64,000 bases of DNA from Streptomyces populi (GCF_002911015.1 NZ_KZ626850.1:61042-125041); one strand, 5' to 3'; positions 33,850-43,495 are shown, numbered from the stretch's first letter. Numbers and translations: made by a program. The notes: generated by a model from the sequence alone, not told the origin.

Positions 33850-34518
33850 TCAAGCAGCCTCCTCGGCAGTCGGCTTGCGGGCCATGAAACTGGCGAACTT
33901 CCACTTCGGACCCCCGTCGGGGGCCTGCACCAGTTGAGAGGTGACGGTGAGTCCGGCCTGGTTCAGCAGTTCCGCGAGCTCGTCCGCGGGCAGTCGGTAG
34001 GACTCGTAGGACACGGGGTGGTCCCCGTAGGCGCGCGACGGCCGGCGGTGTTCACGGGCGCCCACGTGACCGGCGAGCAGGAGATGGCCCCCTGGGGCCA
34101 GGGTGCGGTGGAACTCGGCGAACACCAGCGGCAGAAGCTCCGGAGGAGTGTGATGGGTGGAGTAGTGGGCGAGGATGCCGCCGAGCGCGTCGTCGTCGAT
34201 CTCCAGCGCCGTCATCGTGCCCACGGAGAACCGCAGGTCAGGGTAGGCGTTTCGGGCCAGCTCGACCATCTTGGGCGACACGTCGACGCCGAACGCGGAC
34301 ACTCCGAGTCCGGCCAGGTGGGCCGTCACCTTGCCGGGGCCGCAGCCCACGTCGGCGACCGGCCCCGGGCCGGAGGTCCGCACCAGTTCCGCGAACGCGG
34401 CCAGCAGCGCGCGTGATGCGGGGTCCAGCTCGGACGGATTCTTGACGAGAGCGGTGTAGTCGGCGGCGACGGCGTCGTACGAGTCCCGGACAGCGGCGAG
34501 GTAAGCAGGCTCGGTCAC
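33850..34518 (-). CDS. Class I SAM-dependent methyltransferase
   Basis: The 222-aa product starts at GTG 34518. The SAM-binding motif VADVGCGPGKVTAHL is near residue 54, followed by the acidic residue in FGVDVSPKMVELAR and the post-motif LAPGGHLLLAG near 142. The opening VRDSYDAVAADYTAL is typical of ubiE/Methyltransf_11-like small-molecule methyltransferases. A -10-like TATATT lies 6 bases upstream, implying leaderless mRNA. There is no operon partner and the substrate is unknown. Confidence 0.88.
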   Translation of the reverse strand: MTEPAYLAAVRDSYDAVAADYTALVKNPSELDPASRALLAAFAELVRTSGPGPVADVGCGPGKVTAHLAGLGVSAFGVDVSPKMVELARNAYPDLRFSVGTMTALEIDDDALGGILAHYSTHHTPPELLPLVFAEFHRTLAPGGHLLLAGHVGAREHRRPSRAYGDHPVSYESYRLPADELAELLNQAGLTVTSQLVQAPDGGPKWKFASFMARKPTAEEAA

Positions 34519-34523
34519 GCGGT

Positions 34524-34529
34524 GAATAT
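34524..34529 (-). promoter_or_regulatory. -10 box TATATT for leaderless methyltransferase mRNA
   Basis: On the minus strand TATATT ends 5 bases before the GTG start at 34518, in a very GC-rich setting. Transcription would begin at or within a base or two of the start codon. No strong -35 is visible. Confidence 0.45.
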
Positions 34530-34893
34530 AGACGGAAGCACCGACAGGGCCGGCGGACTCATGGGGCACCCGGATGCCGCGCGGGGCGGTGCGAAGGCAC
34601 GTCGGCGGTGAGCACGGTCCGGCTGCCGGGCCCGGAACCCGTACCCGTGCCCCTCCCACCGCGATCGCGGCTCCCCGCGTCCGGCCGGAACCGGAGCCGC
34701 TCGTCCGGCGGTTCGAGCCGCAGGCGTCCGCCGGGCGATGCGGCCGGGGCGTACTCGACCCGGCCGCGTCGCCCGCCGCCACGTCCGCGTCGGCCGTCGT
34801 CCCGGCGGTCGGCGACGGCCGGCAGGGGCGGTACGGGGGCGGCGAGTTCTGGCGCGAGCCCGGTGAACTCCCGGAACCGGCCGGGGGTTTCCG
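34530..34893. other. Intergenic region between FG-GAP and methyltransferase genes
   Basis: The 364 bases are GC-rich and full of overlapping low-complexity frames (Arg/Pro/Ala-rich on both strands). I see no credible gene, hairpin terminator or repeat. Confidence 0.5.
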
Positions 34894-36399
34894 CTACTCG
34901 TCGATCGCCGCGCCGAACCGCGCGTCGGCCACCGGCGCCCCGAGGCGTGCCCCGTCGTAGGTCCACGAACCCCTGGCGACGAGCCCCGACGACGACGCGG
35001 GAATGACCCATACGATGCCGTCGCCGGTGTTCTCACCCGGTGCCGCCGCCAGCAGACCGAAACGGCCGTCGTCGTCGGCGTCGATCAACCGCAGCTGGCC
35101 GCCCCAGTGGTCCGAGGCCTCCGCCACGCCGGGAACGCCGGGGGAGTTCTGATCGAAACTGCGCGCCCCGGTCGCCGTCAGCCCGCCCCGTGTGCCGCGC
35201 AGCGTCCAGACCGCACCCGCGTCACGCACGGAACCCACGTCCTCCCCGGGTGCCCCGATGGCGAGATCCGGCTGACCGTCGCCGTCGGTGTCACCGGCGG
35301 ACAGCTCGGCACCCCACCGGTCGCCGGCCTCGGCCGTGCCGGGGACACCGGGGGAGTCCTGCGTCCACGTCTGTGCCGGGGTCGGGTCGAGACCGGAGAG
35401 GTCGCCCTTGCCCAGGTAGACGGAGACGGAGCCGCCGAGGGGCGAACCGACGCCCGTGTCGCCGATGGCCAGGTCGTCCTGGCCGTCGTGGCTGAAGTCG
35501 CCGGAGACGACCGCGGGACCGCCCTTGAACGTGCCGCCGTCGCCCAGCGCCTCGACGTCGGGCGCGCCGTGCAGCACCCGGGTGGCGCCGACGCCGGGCT
35601 GGTCGCCGGTGGTCACACCGGAGACCGCCAGGTCGGCCCAGCTGTCCTCGTTGTAGTTGCCGTGGCTGAGGCTCCGGAAAGCGAAGCCGGTCTCCAGCGG
35701 GCCGACGTCCCGGGCCCGGACTCCCGTGCCCACCGACTTCATCTGCCGGGCCGCCGCTGTCGCCGGCGCGGAGGTGAAGAACAGCAGCGTGTCGTTCTCC
35801 AGGACGGCGATGCTGTCGCGCGGGTCGGCGTCCGGGCGCGCCGGGTCCGGGGCGAAGTACCGGGCGGCTTCGAGGGCCAGACCGAAGTTCGCGCCGGCCC
35901 GCAGCCGGCCCGCGTCCTCCAGCCAGGTGCTGTCGGACCCGTGCAGCCCGCTCGGCGAACCCCAGAAGACGACGGCACCGCCCGTGTCGGACAGCCCGGC
36001 CAGGTCCTCGCCGGGGATGCCGACGATCGCGTCGTCGTAACCGTCGTTGTCCAGGTCGCCGGAGGCCACGGCGCCGCCGAAGCCGTCACCGGCCTCGGCG
36101 GCACCCGGAACGCCCGAGGTGTTCTGGTCGAGGACGCTCTTCCTGGTGGTGCTGAGACCGCCCGACGAGCTGTACTGCACGGAGACGTAGCCGGCGGCCT
36201 TGGCTCCGCCCACCGTGGCGCCCGGGGCGCCGGTCAGCACGTCGTCGAACCCGTTGCCGTCGAAGTCGCAGTTGTGCTGCTGCCAGCCGATGGACGGAAA
36301 GGGCACCACGGCATGTGCCGCGGGCGCCGCGATCATCGTGCCGCCGCCTAGAGCGAGCAGCGCCACGGCTGTCATGGCCGCGCTGTTGATGTGACGCAC
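34894..36399 (-). CDS. Secreted FG-GAP repeat (integrin-alpha-like beta-propeller) protein
   Basis: The 501-aa product starts at GTG 36399 behind AAGGAGG. The signal peptide spans about residues 1-30 (AVALLALGGGTMIAAPAAHA). The rest consists of repeated FG-GAP blades with calcium-loop motifs such as DFDGNGFDDVLTGAPGA, DLDNDGYDDAIVGIPGED, DTDGDGQPDLAIGAPGED and DADDDGRFGLLAAAPGE. They alternate with WG-type joints (SWADLAVSG, AEASDHWGGQL). Such proteins form extracellular beta-propellers, often in adhesion or alongside hydrolases. No enzyme domain is attached. A role outside the cell is inferred. Confidence 0.88.
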   Translation of the reverse strand: MRHINSAAMTAVALLALGGGTMIAAPAAHAVVPFPSIGWQQHNCDFDGNGFDDVLTGAPGATVGGAKAAGYVSVQYSSSGGLSTTRKSVLDQNTSGVPGAAEAGDGFGGAVASGDLDNDGYDDAIVGIPGEDLAGLSDTGGAVVFWGSPSGLHGSDSTWLEDAGRLRAGANFGLALEAARYFAPDPARPDADPRDSIAVLENDTLLFFTSAPATAAARQMKSVGTGVRARDVGPLETGFAFRSLSHGNYNEDSWADLAVSGVTTGDQPGVGATRVLHGAPDVEALGDGGTFKGGPAVVSGDFSHDGQDDLAIGDTGVGSPLGGSVSVYLGKGDLSGLDPTPAQTWTQDSPGVPGTAEAGDRWGAELSAGDTDGDGQPDLAIGAPGEDVGSVRDAGAVWTLRGTRGGLTATGARSFDQNSPGVPGVAEASDHWGGQLRLIDADDDGRFGLLAAAPGENTGDGIVWVIPASSSGLVARGSWTYDGARLGAPVADARFGAAIDE

Positions 36400-36811
36400 G
36401 GGGGCGAACCTCCTTGGTTTCCTGGATCGCCTGCGGCGTCCTGTCCGGCCGAGGCGCGTGAGGGCGGCACGGGTGCGCGGTCGGTTCACCGGCCGACACC
36501 GACACGTGGGCAGTCATCGCTGTCGCTGTCGCTGTCGCCGCCGGTGGCCGGAGCGGGCCGCGATGTCACGGAGTCCGCCGCGAAGCCCCATACGGTCATG
36601 CGAGGCCCCCTCGTCGGACAGCGCGGTGAGGGCGACGCCCCTTTCCCCTCACCCAGAAGACATCCGAAGTTCGCCCATGGTTGTAGTCGGTGCGCGGGAC
36701 GACCGTCGGATGCGGAGCCTCCGGTCCGCTGCCGTGGCCGATCCCACAGGGGGTTAAGATCCGCTGCCGACCTGCGGGAAGTCCGGACGGGCGGCTTCCA
36801 GGGAGCGCGAA
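36400..36811. other. Intergenic region with a short CTGTCG tandem repeat
   Basis: The 412 bases lie between the divergent FG-GAP and DUF4328 genes. At about 36517-36540 GCTGTC is repeated almost four times in tandem. The remainder has no convincing gene and must carry both promoters. Confidence 0.5.
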
Positions 36812-37462
36812 GTGTCCGAAGCAGTCAGGTTGCCGCGTGGGCGGGCCCGGTTCGCCGGCGGTGTGCTCGCCGTGTTCGCGCTGGTGAGCGCCGCGGTCGG
36901 GCTGGTTGCCTGGCACAAGTACCGGTTGCTGGCGGGACCGGCGGCCCCCGTGCCGTACGTGGACAACCCGCTGGTCGAGGCCGACACGTACTTCAGGAAC
37001 TTGCAGGGCTGGCGGACGGGGCTGCTGGTCCTGGCCCTGTTCCAGTTCAGCGTCTGGCTCGCCGGCATGCGTGATGTCGCGGACGTGCTCTGGCGCGAGG
37101 GACAACGCAGGCGCAGGGCGTGGCTGGTCTTCGGCTGGGTGATCCCGGTGGCGCAGCTCTTCGTGCCCAAGATGTTCGTCAACGATCTGTGGGCCGCCGG
37201 CGGGCCGGAACCGCAGCGCCGTCGCGGGCACCCTCTGCTGACCGCGTGGTGGCTGTCCGTCCTGTTCGCGGCCAACGGCTACGGCCACGCCGTCGACGAT
37301 CTGAAGGAAGCGGCCACCGCGAGCCAGGCCCGTCATGCCCTGCGGCAGATGATGGTCGGCGAGGGTCTGCACGTCTGCGCCGCCGTGCTGTCGATCGTCG
37401 TCGTACGGCAGCTCTTCCGCAGGCTGGAGCGCGTCGCCGCGACGGCGTCCGCCGAGGTCTGA
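36812..37462 (+). CDS. DUF4328-type polytopic membrane protein
   Basis: The 216-aa product starts at GTG 36812 with GGGAG at 36801. Hydrophobic segments lie at about 13-33, 66-85, 105-122, 140-156 and 178-197. WHKYRLL and the paired FGWVIPVAQLFVPKMFVNDLW and WWLSVLFAANGYG stretches are typical of DUF4328 proteins, which are widespread in actinobacteria and of unknown function. It stands alone. Confidence 0.82.
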   Translation: MSEAVRLPRGRARFAGGVLAVFALVSAAVGLVAWHKYRLLAGPAAPVPYVDNPLVEADTYFRNLQGWRTGLLVLALFQFSVWLAGMRDVADVLWREGQRRRRAWLVFGWVIPVAQLFVPKMFVNDLWAAGGPEPQRRRGHPLLTAWWLSVLFAANGYGHAVDDLKEAATASQARHALRQMMVGEGLHVCAAVLSIVVVRQLFRRLERVAATASAEV

Positions 37463-37768
37463 CCGACGGGCGAGGAGTTCGGCGGGACCGTCGGCGTTTC
37501 CCGGCCCACGAGGCCGTCCTCGGTCGCATCCGGCACAGGGGCCGTGCGGCTTCGAGGGTCCGCCCGCCGGTACCGGTGCCGGGCCGCGACGGTCGTGCAC
37601 CGATCCATGAAGAAGTGGTCCCGGGCCGTGGCCACCCCTTTCCCGCACGTGATCGCTCGTACGCGCCGAGCGCCGTCATGCCGCCTCCGTCGAGCCGCCG
37701 GGCCGGGCGGAAGGCGAGTCGCGGACGGAGACCGGGGGGAGGAACATCGGAGGCACGGAGACAGAGTG
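37463..37768. other. Intergenic region upstream of the second SpoIIE-type gene
   Basis: The 306 bases show no convincing gene. GGAG at 37757-37760 is the ribosome site for the next gene. I see no clear promoter boxes. Confidence 0.45.
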
Positions 37769-40210
37769 GTGGTTATGGGGACACCTTCGATGCATTTCAG
37801 CGAGAGTCCGGAGGACCCGTTCGCCCTCGGGCACGGCGCTTCGGCCGTGCTCGACGATCACGGCACAGTGGTCGGCTGGAGCGCACGTGCGCAGGAGCTG
37901 CTGGGCTACCCGGCCAAGGAGGTGATCGGACGGGCGTGGCAGGACCTCCTGGTCGACGCCCGCGACCTGCCCGTCGCACGGTCCGTCGTCGTGGACGCCC
38001 TGAGGGCGGGGGGCTGGTTCGGGATCCTGCCCATCCGGCACCGCGACGGACGGCGTGTGGAGATGGGTTTCCGGGCCCGTGCGATCACCCGTGACGGAGA
38101 CTGCCAGGAGTGGTTCCTGGTCGGTGCCCCCGCCGTGGAGGTCGTCTCCTGGCAGCGGGACCGCGCGCTGCTGGACGGCCTGTACCGCCGGTCCCCGATC
38201 GGCCTGGCCATCCACGGCCCGGACCGGAAGGTGATCCGGGTCAACCGCGCGATCGAGAAGGCGAGCGGCATCGCGGCCGATGCGCCGGTGGGCCGTCGTT
38301 CCGGTGAGTTCCTGATCGAGGAGGACGCGGGTCCGGCCGACGAACGGGTGCGCCACGTCCTGGAGACCGGCGAGCCGTTGATCTTCACGGAGCAGTCGGC
38401 CCGCACCCGCCATGCCCCGGGCCAGGAACGGATGGTGTCCGTCTCCGCGTTCCGGATGGAGGACCCCTCGGGCCGGGTCCTCGGTGTGGCGGAGACGATC
38501 GAGGACATCACCCAGCGTTACCGGGCTCGGCGCAGGCTCACCCTGCTGAACGAGGCGAGCGCCCGGATCGGCACCTCGCTGGACGTGGCGCAGACGGCCC
38601 GGGAACTGGCCGAGGTGGCCGCCCCCGGCCTGGCCGACTACTGCTCGGTGGACCTCCTGAAGCCGGTGCTGCTCGGTGACGAACTGCCCTCGAACATGGC
38701 GGGTGCGCTCCTGCGCGTGGCTTTTTCGCCCCCGGAACCACGGGTCCCGTTCCAGGAGGGCGACGTGGTCCCGCTCCTTCCGGAGTCGCCGCAGGCGCGG
38801 TGCCTGGCCGAGCGTCGCCCGGTTCTCGAACGGCTGCTGTCCCTGCGCCCCGAGTGGCACGCCATGGACCGGCGGCGGATCGAGGTCGCCCTGGGGCTCG
38901 GCGTCCATTCCCTGATCGCGGTACCCCTGATGGCGCGCGGCCTGATCCTGGGTGTGGTGAGCCTGTGGCGCGTACGCCATTCGGAGCCCTTCGAGGACGA
39001 CGACGCCGCGGTGGCCCACGAGTTCTCCTCGCGCGCGGCCGTCTGCATCGACAACGCGCGCCGCTTCACCCAGCAGCAGAACGCCGCTCTGACCCTGCAG
39101 CACAGCCTGCTGCCGGGCGCGTTGCCCGACCTGCCGGCCGTCGAGGTGGCCTGCCGGTACCTCCCGGCGAGCGGTGAACAGGGCATCGGCGGTGACTGGT
39201 TCGACGTGATCCCGTTGTCGGGGGCCCGGGTCGCCTTCGTCGTGGGGGACGTGGTCGGCCACGGAATCCACGCGGCGGCCTCGATGGGGCGCCTGCGCGC
39301 CGCCGTGCGCACCCTGGCCAGCCTCGACCTGGAACCGGACGAGGTGGTGGCCCGGCTGGACGATCTGGTCAGTCTGCTGGCCGCCGAACTGGAGACGGAC
39401 GCCGAGAGCAGCCAGCCGGCGATCGAGCAGGTGCTCGGGGCAACCTGTGTCTACGCGGTCTACGATCCGGTCTCCCGGCGGTGCTCCCTGGCCCGCGCCG
39501 GTCACCCGGCGCCCCTGCTGACCACGCCGGACGGCCAGGTGACCGTGCTCGACCTGCCCGCGGGGCCACCGCTCGGCCTGGGTGGACTGCCGTTCGAGAT
39601 GTACGACCTCGACCTCCCCGAGGGCAGCCTGCTCACGCTCTTCACCGACGGCCTCCTGGAGGCGCGCGGCGGCGACATCGACGTCGCGCTGGAGAACCTG
39701 CGCGAACGTCTCACCCGCAGTGCCGATCCGCTGGAGCTCACCTGCCACGGCGTGGTCGAGGCACTGCTGCCCACGGACCGCCGCCCCACCGACGACATCG
39801 CGCTGCTCATGGCCCGTACCCGGGTGCTGCCGCCGGAGAACGTCGCCACATGGCAGCTGCCCCTGGAGGCGACCGCCGCCGCCCGAGGCAGGGAGCTGAC
39901 CACGGCGAAACTGGCCGAGTGGGGGCTGTCGGACATGGCCTTCACCACCGAGCTGGTCGTCAGTGAACTCGTCACCAACGCCTACCGGTACGGGGACGGC
40001 CCCGTCACCCTGCGCCTCATCCGCACGCAGTACCTGATCTGCGAGGTGTCCGACACCAGCCACACCTCCCCCCACCTCCGAAGGGCCCTCAGCACGGACG
40101 AGGGCGGACGCGGGCTCTTCCTGGTCGCGCAGCTCACGGAGCGGTGGGGCACCCGCTACGCCCACGACGGCAAGACCGTCTGGACGGAGCAGCCCCTGCC
40201 GCCCTCCTGA
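37769..40210 (+). CDS. PAS-PAS-GAF-PP2C (SpoIIE-type) phosphatase with C-terminal HATPase
   Basis: The start is taken as GTG 37769 (8 bases after GGAG), giving 813 aa; GTG 37766 and ATG 37775 are alternatives. Domains are PAS (about 20-125), PAS (about 135-250), GAF (about 265-430, CSVDLLKP…LIAVPLMARG), PP2C phosphatase (about 445-680) and an HATPase_c kinase-like domain (about 690-813, ELVVSELVTNAYRYG). All metal-binding motifs are canonical: GGDWFDV, GDVVGHG, LFTDGLLE and DDIALL. Such proteins dephosphorylate anti-sigma antagonists while the ATPase domain can phosphorylate or bind them, in response to ligands sensed by PAS/GAF. Compare the degenerate phosphatase at 1596-3542. Confidence 0.9.
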   Translation: MVMGTPSMHFSESPEDPFALGHGASAVLDDHGTVVGWSARAQELLGYPAKEVIGRAWQDLLVDARDLPVARSVVVDALRAGGWFGILPIRHRDGRRVEMGFRARAITRDGDCQEWFLVGAPAVEVVSWQRDRALLDGLYRRSPIGLAIHGPDRKVIRVNRAIEKASGIAADAPVGRRSGEFLIEEDAGPADERVRHVLETGEPLIFTEQSARTRHAPGQERMVSVSAFRMEDPSGRVLGVAETIEDITQRYRARRRLTLLNEASARIGTSLDVAQTARELAEVAAPGLADYCSVDLLKPVLLGDELPSNMAGALLRVAFSPPEPRVPFQEGDVVPLLPESPQARCLAERRPVLERLLSLRPEWHAMDRRRIEVALGLGVHSLIAVPLMARGLILGVVSLWRVRHSEPFEDDDAAVAHEFSSRAAVCIDNARRFTQQQNAALTLQHSLLPGALPDLPAVEVACRYLPASGEQGIGGDWFDVIPLSGARVAFVVGDVVGHGIHAAASMGRLRAAVRTLASLDLEPDEVVARLDDLVSLLAAELETDAESSQPAIEQVLGATCVYAVYDPVSRRCSLARAGHPAPLLTTPDGQVTVLDLPAGPPLGLGGLPFEMYDLDLPEGSLLTLFTDGLLEARGGDIDVALENLRERLTRSADPLELTCHGVVEALLPTDRRPTDDIALLMARTRVLPPENVATWQLPLEATAAARGRELTTAKLAEWGLSDMAFTTELVVSELVTNAYRYGDGPVTLRLIRTQYLICEVSDTSHTSPHLRRALSTDEGGRGLFLVAQLTERWGTRYAHDGKTVWTEQPLPPS

Positions 40211-40231
40211 CCCCCGCGGCCACGGCCCACG

Positions 40232-41218
40232 CTACGGGAGGAGTGCCAGGGCCTCCTTCAGGTTGTGCTCCGCGATCCCGTGCATGAAGGCCCGGTCGGG
40301 GAAGTCGCCGTCGAGCAGGCGCAACGGGCCGGCGACCAGGGACAGGCGCATCGCGAGCCGGTAGAGGTCCAGCCGCCGCGGGTCGAGGCCGGGCCGGGCC
40401 AGGACGGGGTAGAACTCCCCGAAGCGGATCTCCAGAAAAGCGTGCTCCCACTCGACGTCGAAGTGCATGAGCCCCTCGATGTCGATCAGCACCGCGTGAC
40501 CGTCGGCGTCGACCAGGACGTGGTCGGGGCCCAGCTCCCCGTGGACCAGCCCGTACGCGGCACGGGGGGTCACCAGCGCGCTCGAGCCGTGGAGACGCTC
40601 GCGCAGCCGGCCGTCCGCCGCGGCGATCCTGCGGTCCCTGCCCGAAGCCTCGTCGAGATCGCGCAAGGCCCGGTCGAGGACCAACTGCTCGCAGGAGACC
40701 CCCTTTGCGGTGCCGCCCCGCTCCAGCAGATCCACCCGGCCGTACTCCGGGGCGAGGTGCCGGTGCATGACGTCCACCGTCGCGGCCAGTTCGTCCAGGA
40801 CCGCGGCCGCACGGGCGGGGTCGCTCGCGAAGAGTGCTTCGAGAGTGCCGGCGGAGATGTCCTCGACCACGGCCAGGTCCGCCGGGTAGCGGTGCCGGCT
40901 GTCGTCGGCCAGGAGGACCCGCGGGGTCCTCGCACCCAGGTTCTCCAGACTTCGCCGGGCGGCGAGGAAGGGGGCCAGCCCCGACGCGGGTGCGAACGGA
41001 TCCTCGGCGTCCGTGTCGTTCCGGCCCGGCCAGAAGTTCTCCTCCTCGGCCCAGCTGTAGACGATCACGCTCGCCATCGGGGTCCCGTCGACCCGAACCC
41101 GGTACACCCCCTTCTTGCTGCCCCCGCGCAACCGGTCGACCCCGACCACACGGCAGGCCGATCCCAGTACGTCACGCACCAGCCCCGACAGGTCCTCGAT
41201 CTCCACGAGCTTCCGCAT
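40232..41218 (-). CDS. Aminoglycoside-phosphotransferase-fold kinase with altered Brenner motif
   Basis: The 328-aa product starts at ATG 41218. The N-lobe has GGSKKGVYRVRVDG and VIVYSW. The C-lobe catalytic segment reads YGLVHGELGPDHVLVDADGH, then VLIDIEGLMHFD. Canonical APH enzymes have HGDxxxxN and IDxxD/E; here Asp is replaced by Glu and Asn by His. I recall other Streptomyces members with the same HGELGPDH pattern, so this is probably a stable subclass and not decay. The substrate is unknown and may be a sugar, homoserine-like compound or antibiotic. It lies 76 bases downstream of the Mrr-TerD gene on the same strand. Confidence 0.82.
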   Translation of the reverse strand: MRKLVEIEDLSGLVRDVLGSACRVVGVDRLRGGSKKGVYRVRVDGTPMASVIVYSWAEEENFWPGRNDTDAEDPFAPASGLAPFLAARRSLENLGARTPRVLLADDSRHRYPADLAVVEDISAGTLEALFASDPARAAAVLDELAATVDVMHRHLAPEYGRVDLLERGGTAKGVSCEQLVLDRALRDLDEASGRDRRIAAADGRLRERLHGSSALVTPRAAYGLVHGELGPDHVLVDADGHAVLIDIEGLMHFDVEWEHAFLEIRFGEFYPVLARPGLDPRRLDLYRLAMRLSLVAGPLRLLDGDFPDRAFMHGIAEHNLKEALALLP

Positions 41219-41294
41219 CGGCAGAACGTATCGAACAGCGTTGTCGCCCGGACAACGAAATACGCCTTCGGCGGCTGCCGGGTGCGAAGTCCGT

Positions 41295-43355
41295 CTAGTC
41301 CACCTCGATGCCGAAATCCCGCACGAGTTCCTCCAGGCCACCGGTGTAGCCCTTGCCGCCCAGGACGAAGTCCCAGTCGCCGTTCGACCTTCGGCGGAAG
41401 GACCCGAGCACCAGGGCGGTCTCGCGGGGCCGGCCGTCGGAGACCTCGAGTCGTCCCAGCTCGGTCATCCCCGGGTCGAGCAGACGGATGCGGGCGTCCG
41501 TGAATCCGGAGAGGTCGGCGTCAGGGTTGACCTCCGGGTCGATCGCGGCCGCGAGGACGAACCGGTCGGCCTCGTCCGGCAAGCCGTCGAAGGAGACGCA
41601 GATCGCCGCCTTGTCGGGCGCGGTGGCGGCCAGGGTCCGCACGGAACCGTCGGCCGTCCGCGGGTTGTTGAAGAAGACGAAGTGATCGTCGCTGAGGACC
41701 CGGTTGCCCCGGCAGACGAGAGCGCACACGTCCAGCGCCACGCCTCCGGTCCACGACATGCCCAGGACGTTGTGGTCGTCGGGCAGCCGAGTGTCAGGAC
41801 CTGACGACGTCGGTCGTTCCGGAGCCCGTCGGGCACCCTCGCCCAGGCGTCCGCGCAGCCCGTGACGGTGCAGCAGGTCGACGAGTTCGGGTCCCGAGAT
41901 CAGCTCGAGCGGCTTGCCGTTGGCGAAGGTGTGCGAGCCGGGGCCGAACCCCGACGTCGTCACGAGGACACCCTTGTTGGCGCCGGCGTCCTGCACGGTC
42001 CCGTACAAGTCACGCACGGCGGTGGGCGGCACCGTGTTGCGATAGCGCTTCACCTGAACGACGATCTTCCCGCCCCGGATCGGTGCCGGATCCAGCGCGT
42101 CGACGTCCACACCGCCGTCGTTGGAGCGCTGGGTCGTGACCGCCTGCATCCCCATGGCCCGGAAGAGCTCGGCGACGAGGTTCTCGAAGGCGATCGGGTC
42201 CATGCCGTACAGGTCGGGTTCCTCGTCACCGCCGTGCGCGACGACGCGGTTCCCGACGTCCTGCGGCCGACGGCTCGGCCGGACCGGCGTGAGCTGGTCG
42301 GGGCGGGCCGAGAGCTGTCCGCGCAGTCCGTCGGCCAGACAGCTGACCGCGTCCACCTGTGCCAGGCGCAGACCGCGGAACGTCGAGGCCGAAGCCATCA
42401 CGGTCGCCAGGTGGATCCGGCCCGGCCGGCCCGTCGCCGGGTCGTGCCCGTCCACGAACCCGTTCAGAGTCACCGACTCGAGCGCGCCCGGCTCGTCCGC
42501 GGCGAAGAGCTCGTGCAGGACGAGGAGCACGCACTGTGCGAGCACCTCCCGGTAGAGGGCGCGACGCTGGCCCACCGGGCGGGCGGTTTCCTTGTCCTGG
42601 TCGGTCCCGGACACGTACCGGACGGACTTGGCCTCGGGGACGATGCCGTAGGCGGGCAACTCCCAGTCCAGCACCAGCTGTCGGGCCGCCGGGTCGTAGG
42701 CCGCCGTCACCTGGCGCGGAAAGTCCTCCGGCCATGCCTGCGAGGCGTAGAGAGCGGCGGAGAAGTACTCCACGACCGAGTCGGGATCACGGCGCCCCAC
42801 TCCGTCGGTCACCTGGGCGATGCCGGCGTTGTGCCGTCTCACCTCGGCCAGCTGGGCGTCGGCCCACTGCTGGTGCTCCCGCTGGTACGAAGCCAGTTGT
42901 TGCTGACGCCGGGCCTCCGCCGCCTGGGCCGCGTGCCAGTCCCGCTCGAAGCGGGCCCGCGCCTCGGCCTGTGCCTGGGCCCGGCGGCCGGCCGTCCACC
43001 CGTTCTGTGCCTGGTAGTGGCTGAGGTCGGGCATGGCCACGGGGTGCGCCAAGGGCCCCGGAGCGAAGGGCTGGACCTCCTCGCGCCGCAGGAGGGAGGA
43101 AGCCCTGAAGGCCGGAGCCCGGCAACCCGAGGAGAGGAGGTTCTGCAGCGACGCGACCTGTGCGTCCAATTCCTCCGTACGGCGCAGCGCTTCCGCCTGC
43201 CGGTACTCGCGGTGGCTCTGGGCGGCCCGCCGTTGACGGGCACGTGCTTGCTGGGCTTCCTGTCTTTGTCGTCTGGCCTCGGCTTCCTGCTGGCGTTGCT
43301 GCTGCCGTTGCATCTCTGCCCAGACGCCGACGAAACCGGTCGAGCGACGACTCAT
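41295..43355 (-). CDS. Coiled-coil / Mrr-type restriction endonuclease / TerD fusion protein
   Basis: The 686-aa product starts at ATG 43355 behind GGGGAGGG. Residues 14-75 and 115-175 are Gln/Arg/Ala-rich coiled coils. Residues 185-350 are an unassigned domain. Residues 385-495 are an Mrr_cat nuclease fold: FENLVAELFRAMG, then GGVDVDAL (D417) and IVVQVKRY (Q434, K436), which is the D-x(n)-Q-x-K active site. Residues 530-686 are a TerD domain with ALDVCALVCRG, SDDHFVFFNNP and the acidic Ca-binding stretch EVNPDADLSGF. TerD modules bind calcium and occur in stress and phage-defence-related systems; a direct fusion to a DNase is suggestive of a damage or invader response. Confidence 0.88.
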   Translation of the reverse strand: MSRRSTGFVGVWAEMQRQQQRQQEAEARRQRQEAQQARARQRRAAQSHREYRQAEALRRTEELDAQVASLQNLLSSGCRAPAFRASSLLRREEVQPFAPGPLAHPVAMPDLSHYQAQNGWTAGRRAQAQAEARARFERDWHAAQAAEARRQQQLASYQREHQQWADAQLAEVRRHNAGIAQVTDGVGRRDPDSVVEYFSAALYASQAWPEDFPRQVTAAYDPAARQLVLDWELPAYGIVPEAKSVRYVSGTDQDKETARPVGQRRALYREVLAQCVLLVLHELFAADEPGALESVTLNGFVDGHDPATGRPGRIHLATVMASASTFRGLRLAQVDAVSCLADGLRGQLSARPDQLTPVRPSRRPQDVGNRVVAHGGDEEPDLYGMDPIAFENLVAELFRAMGMQAVTTQRSNDGGVDVDALDPAPIRGGKIVVQVKRYRNTVPPTAVRDLYGTVQDAGANKGVLVTTSGFGPGSHTFANGKPLELISGPELVDLLHRHGLRGRLGEGARRAPERPTSSGPDTRLPDDHNVLGMSWTGGVALDVCALVCRGNRVLSDDHFVFFNNPRTADGSVRTLAATAPDKAAICVSFDGLPDEADRFVLAAAIDPEVNPDADLSGFTDARIRLLDPGMTELGRLEVSDGRPRETALVLGSFRRRSNGDWDFVLGGKGYTGGLEELVRDFGIEVD

Positions 43356-43495
43356 GTGGTGCAGGCCCTCCCCGATGTGCACTGGCTGTCCCCACAACCA
43401 GGTGTGACGAGATGACTTTATCCAGCAATGGCTGCCCCGCGCGGCCACCCGGCGACCACCGTCGGCCTCGTGCGGTCGATCGATAGGATCGGCGG

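Noticed and set aside
36517..36540. CTGTCG tandem repeat considered as a CRISPR or satellite
   Set aside because: It has only four short uninterrupted units without spacers. It is a simple repeat in an intergenic region.
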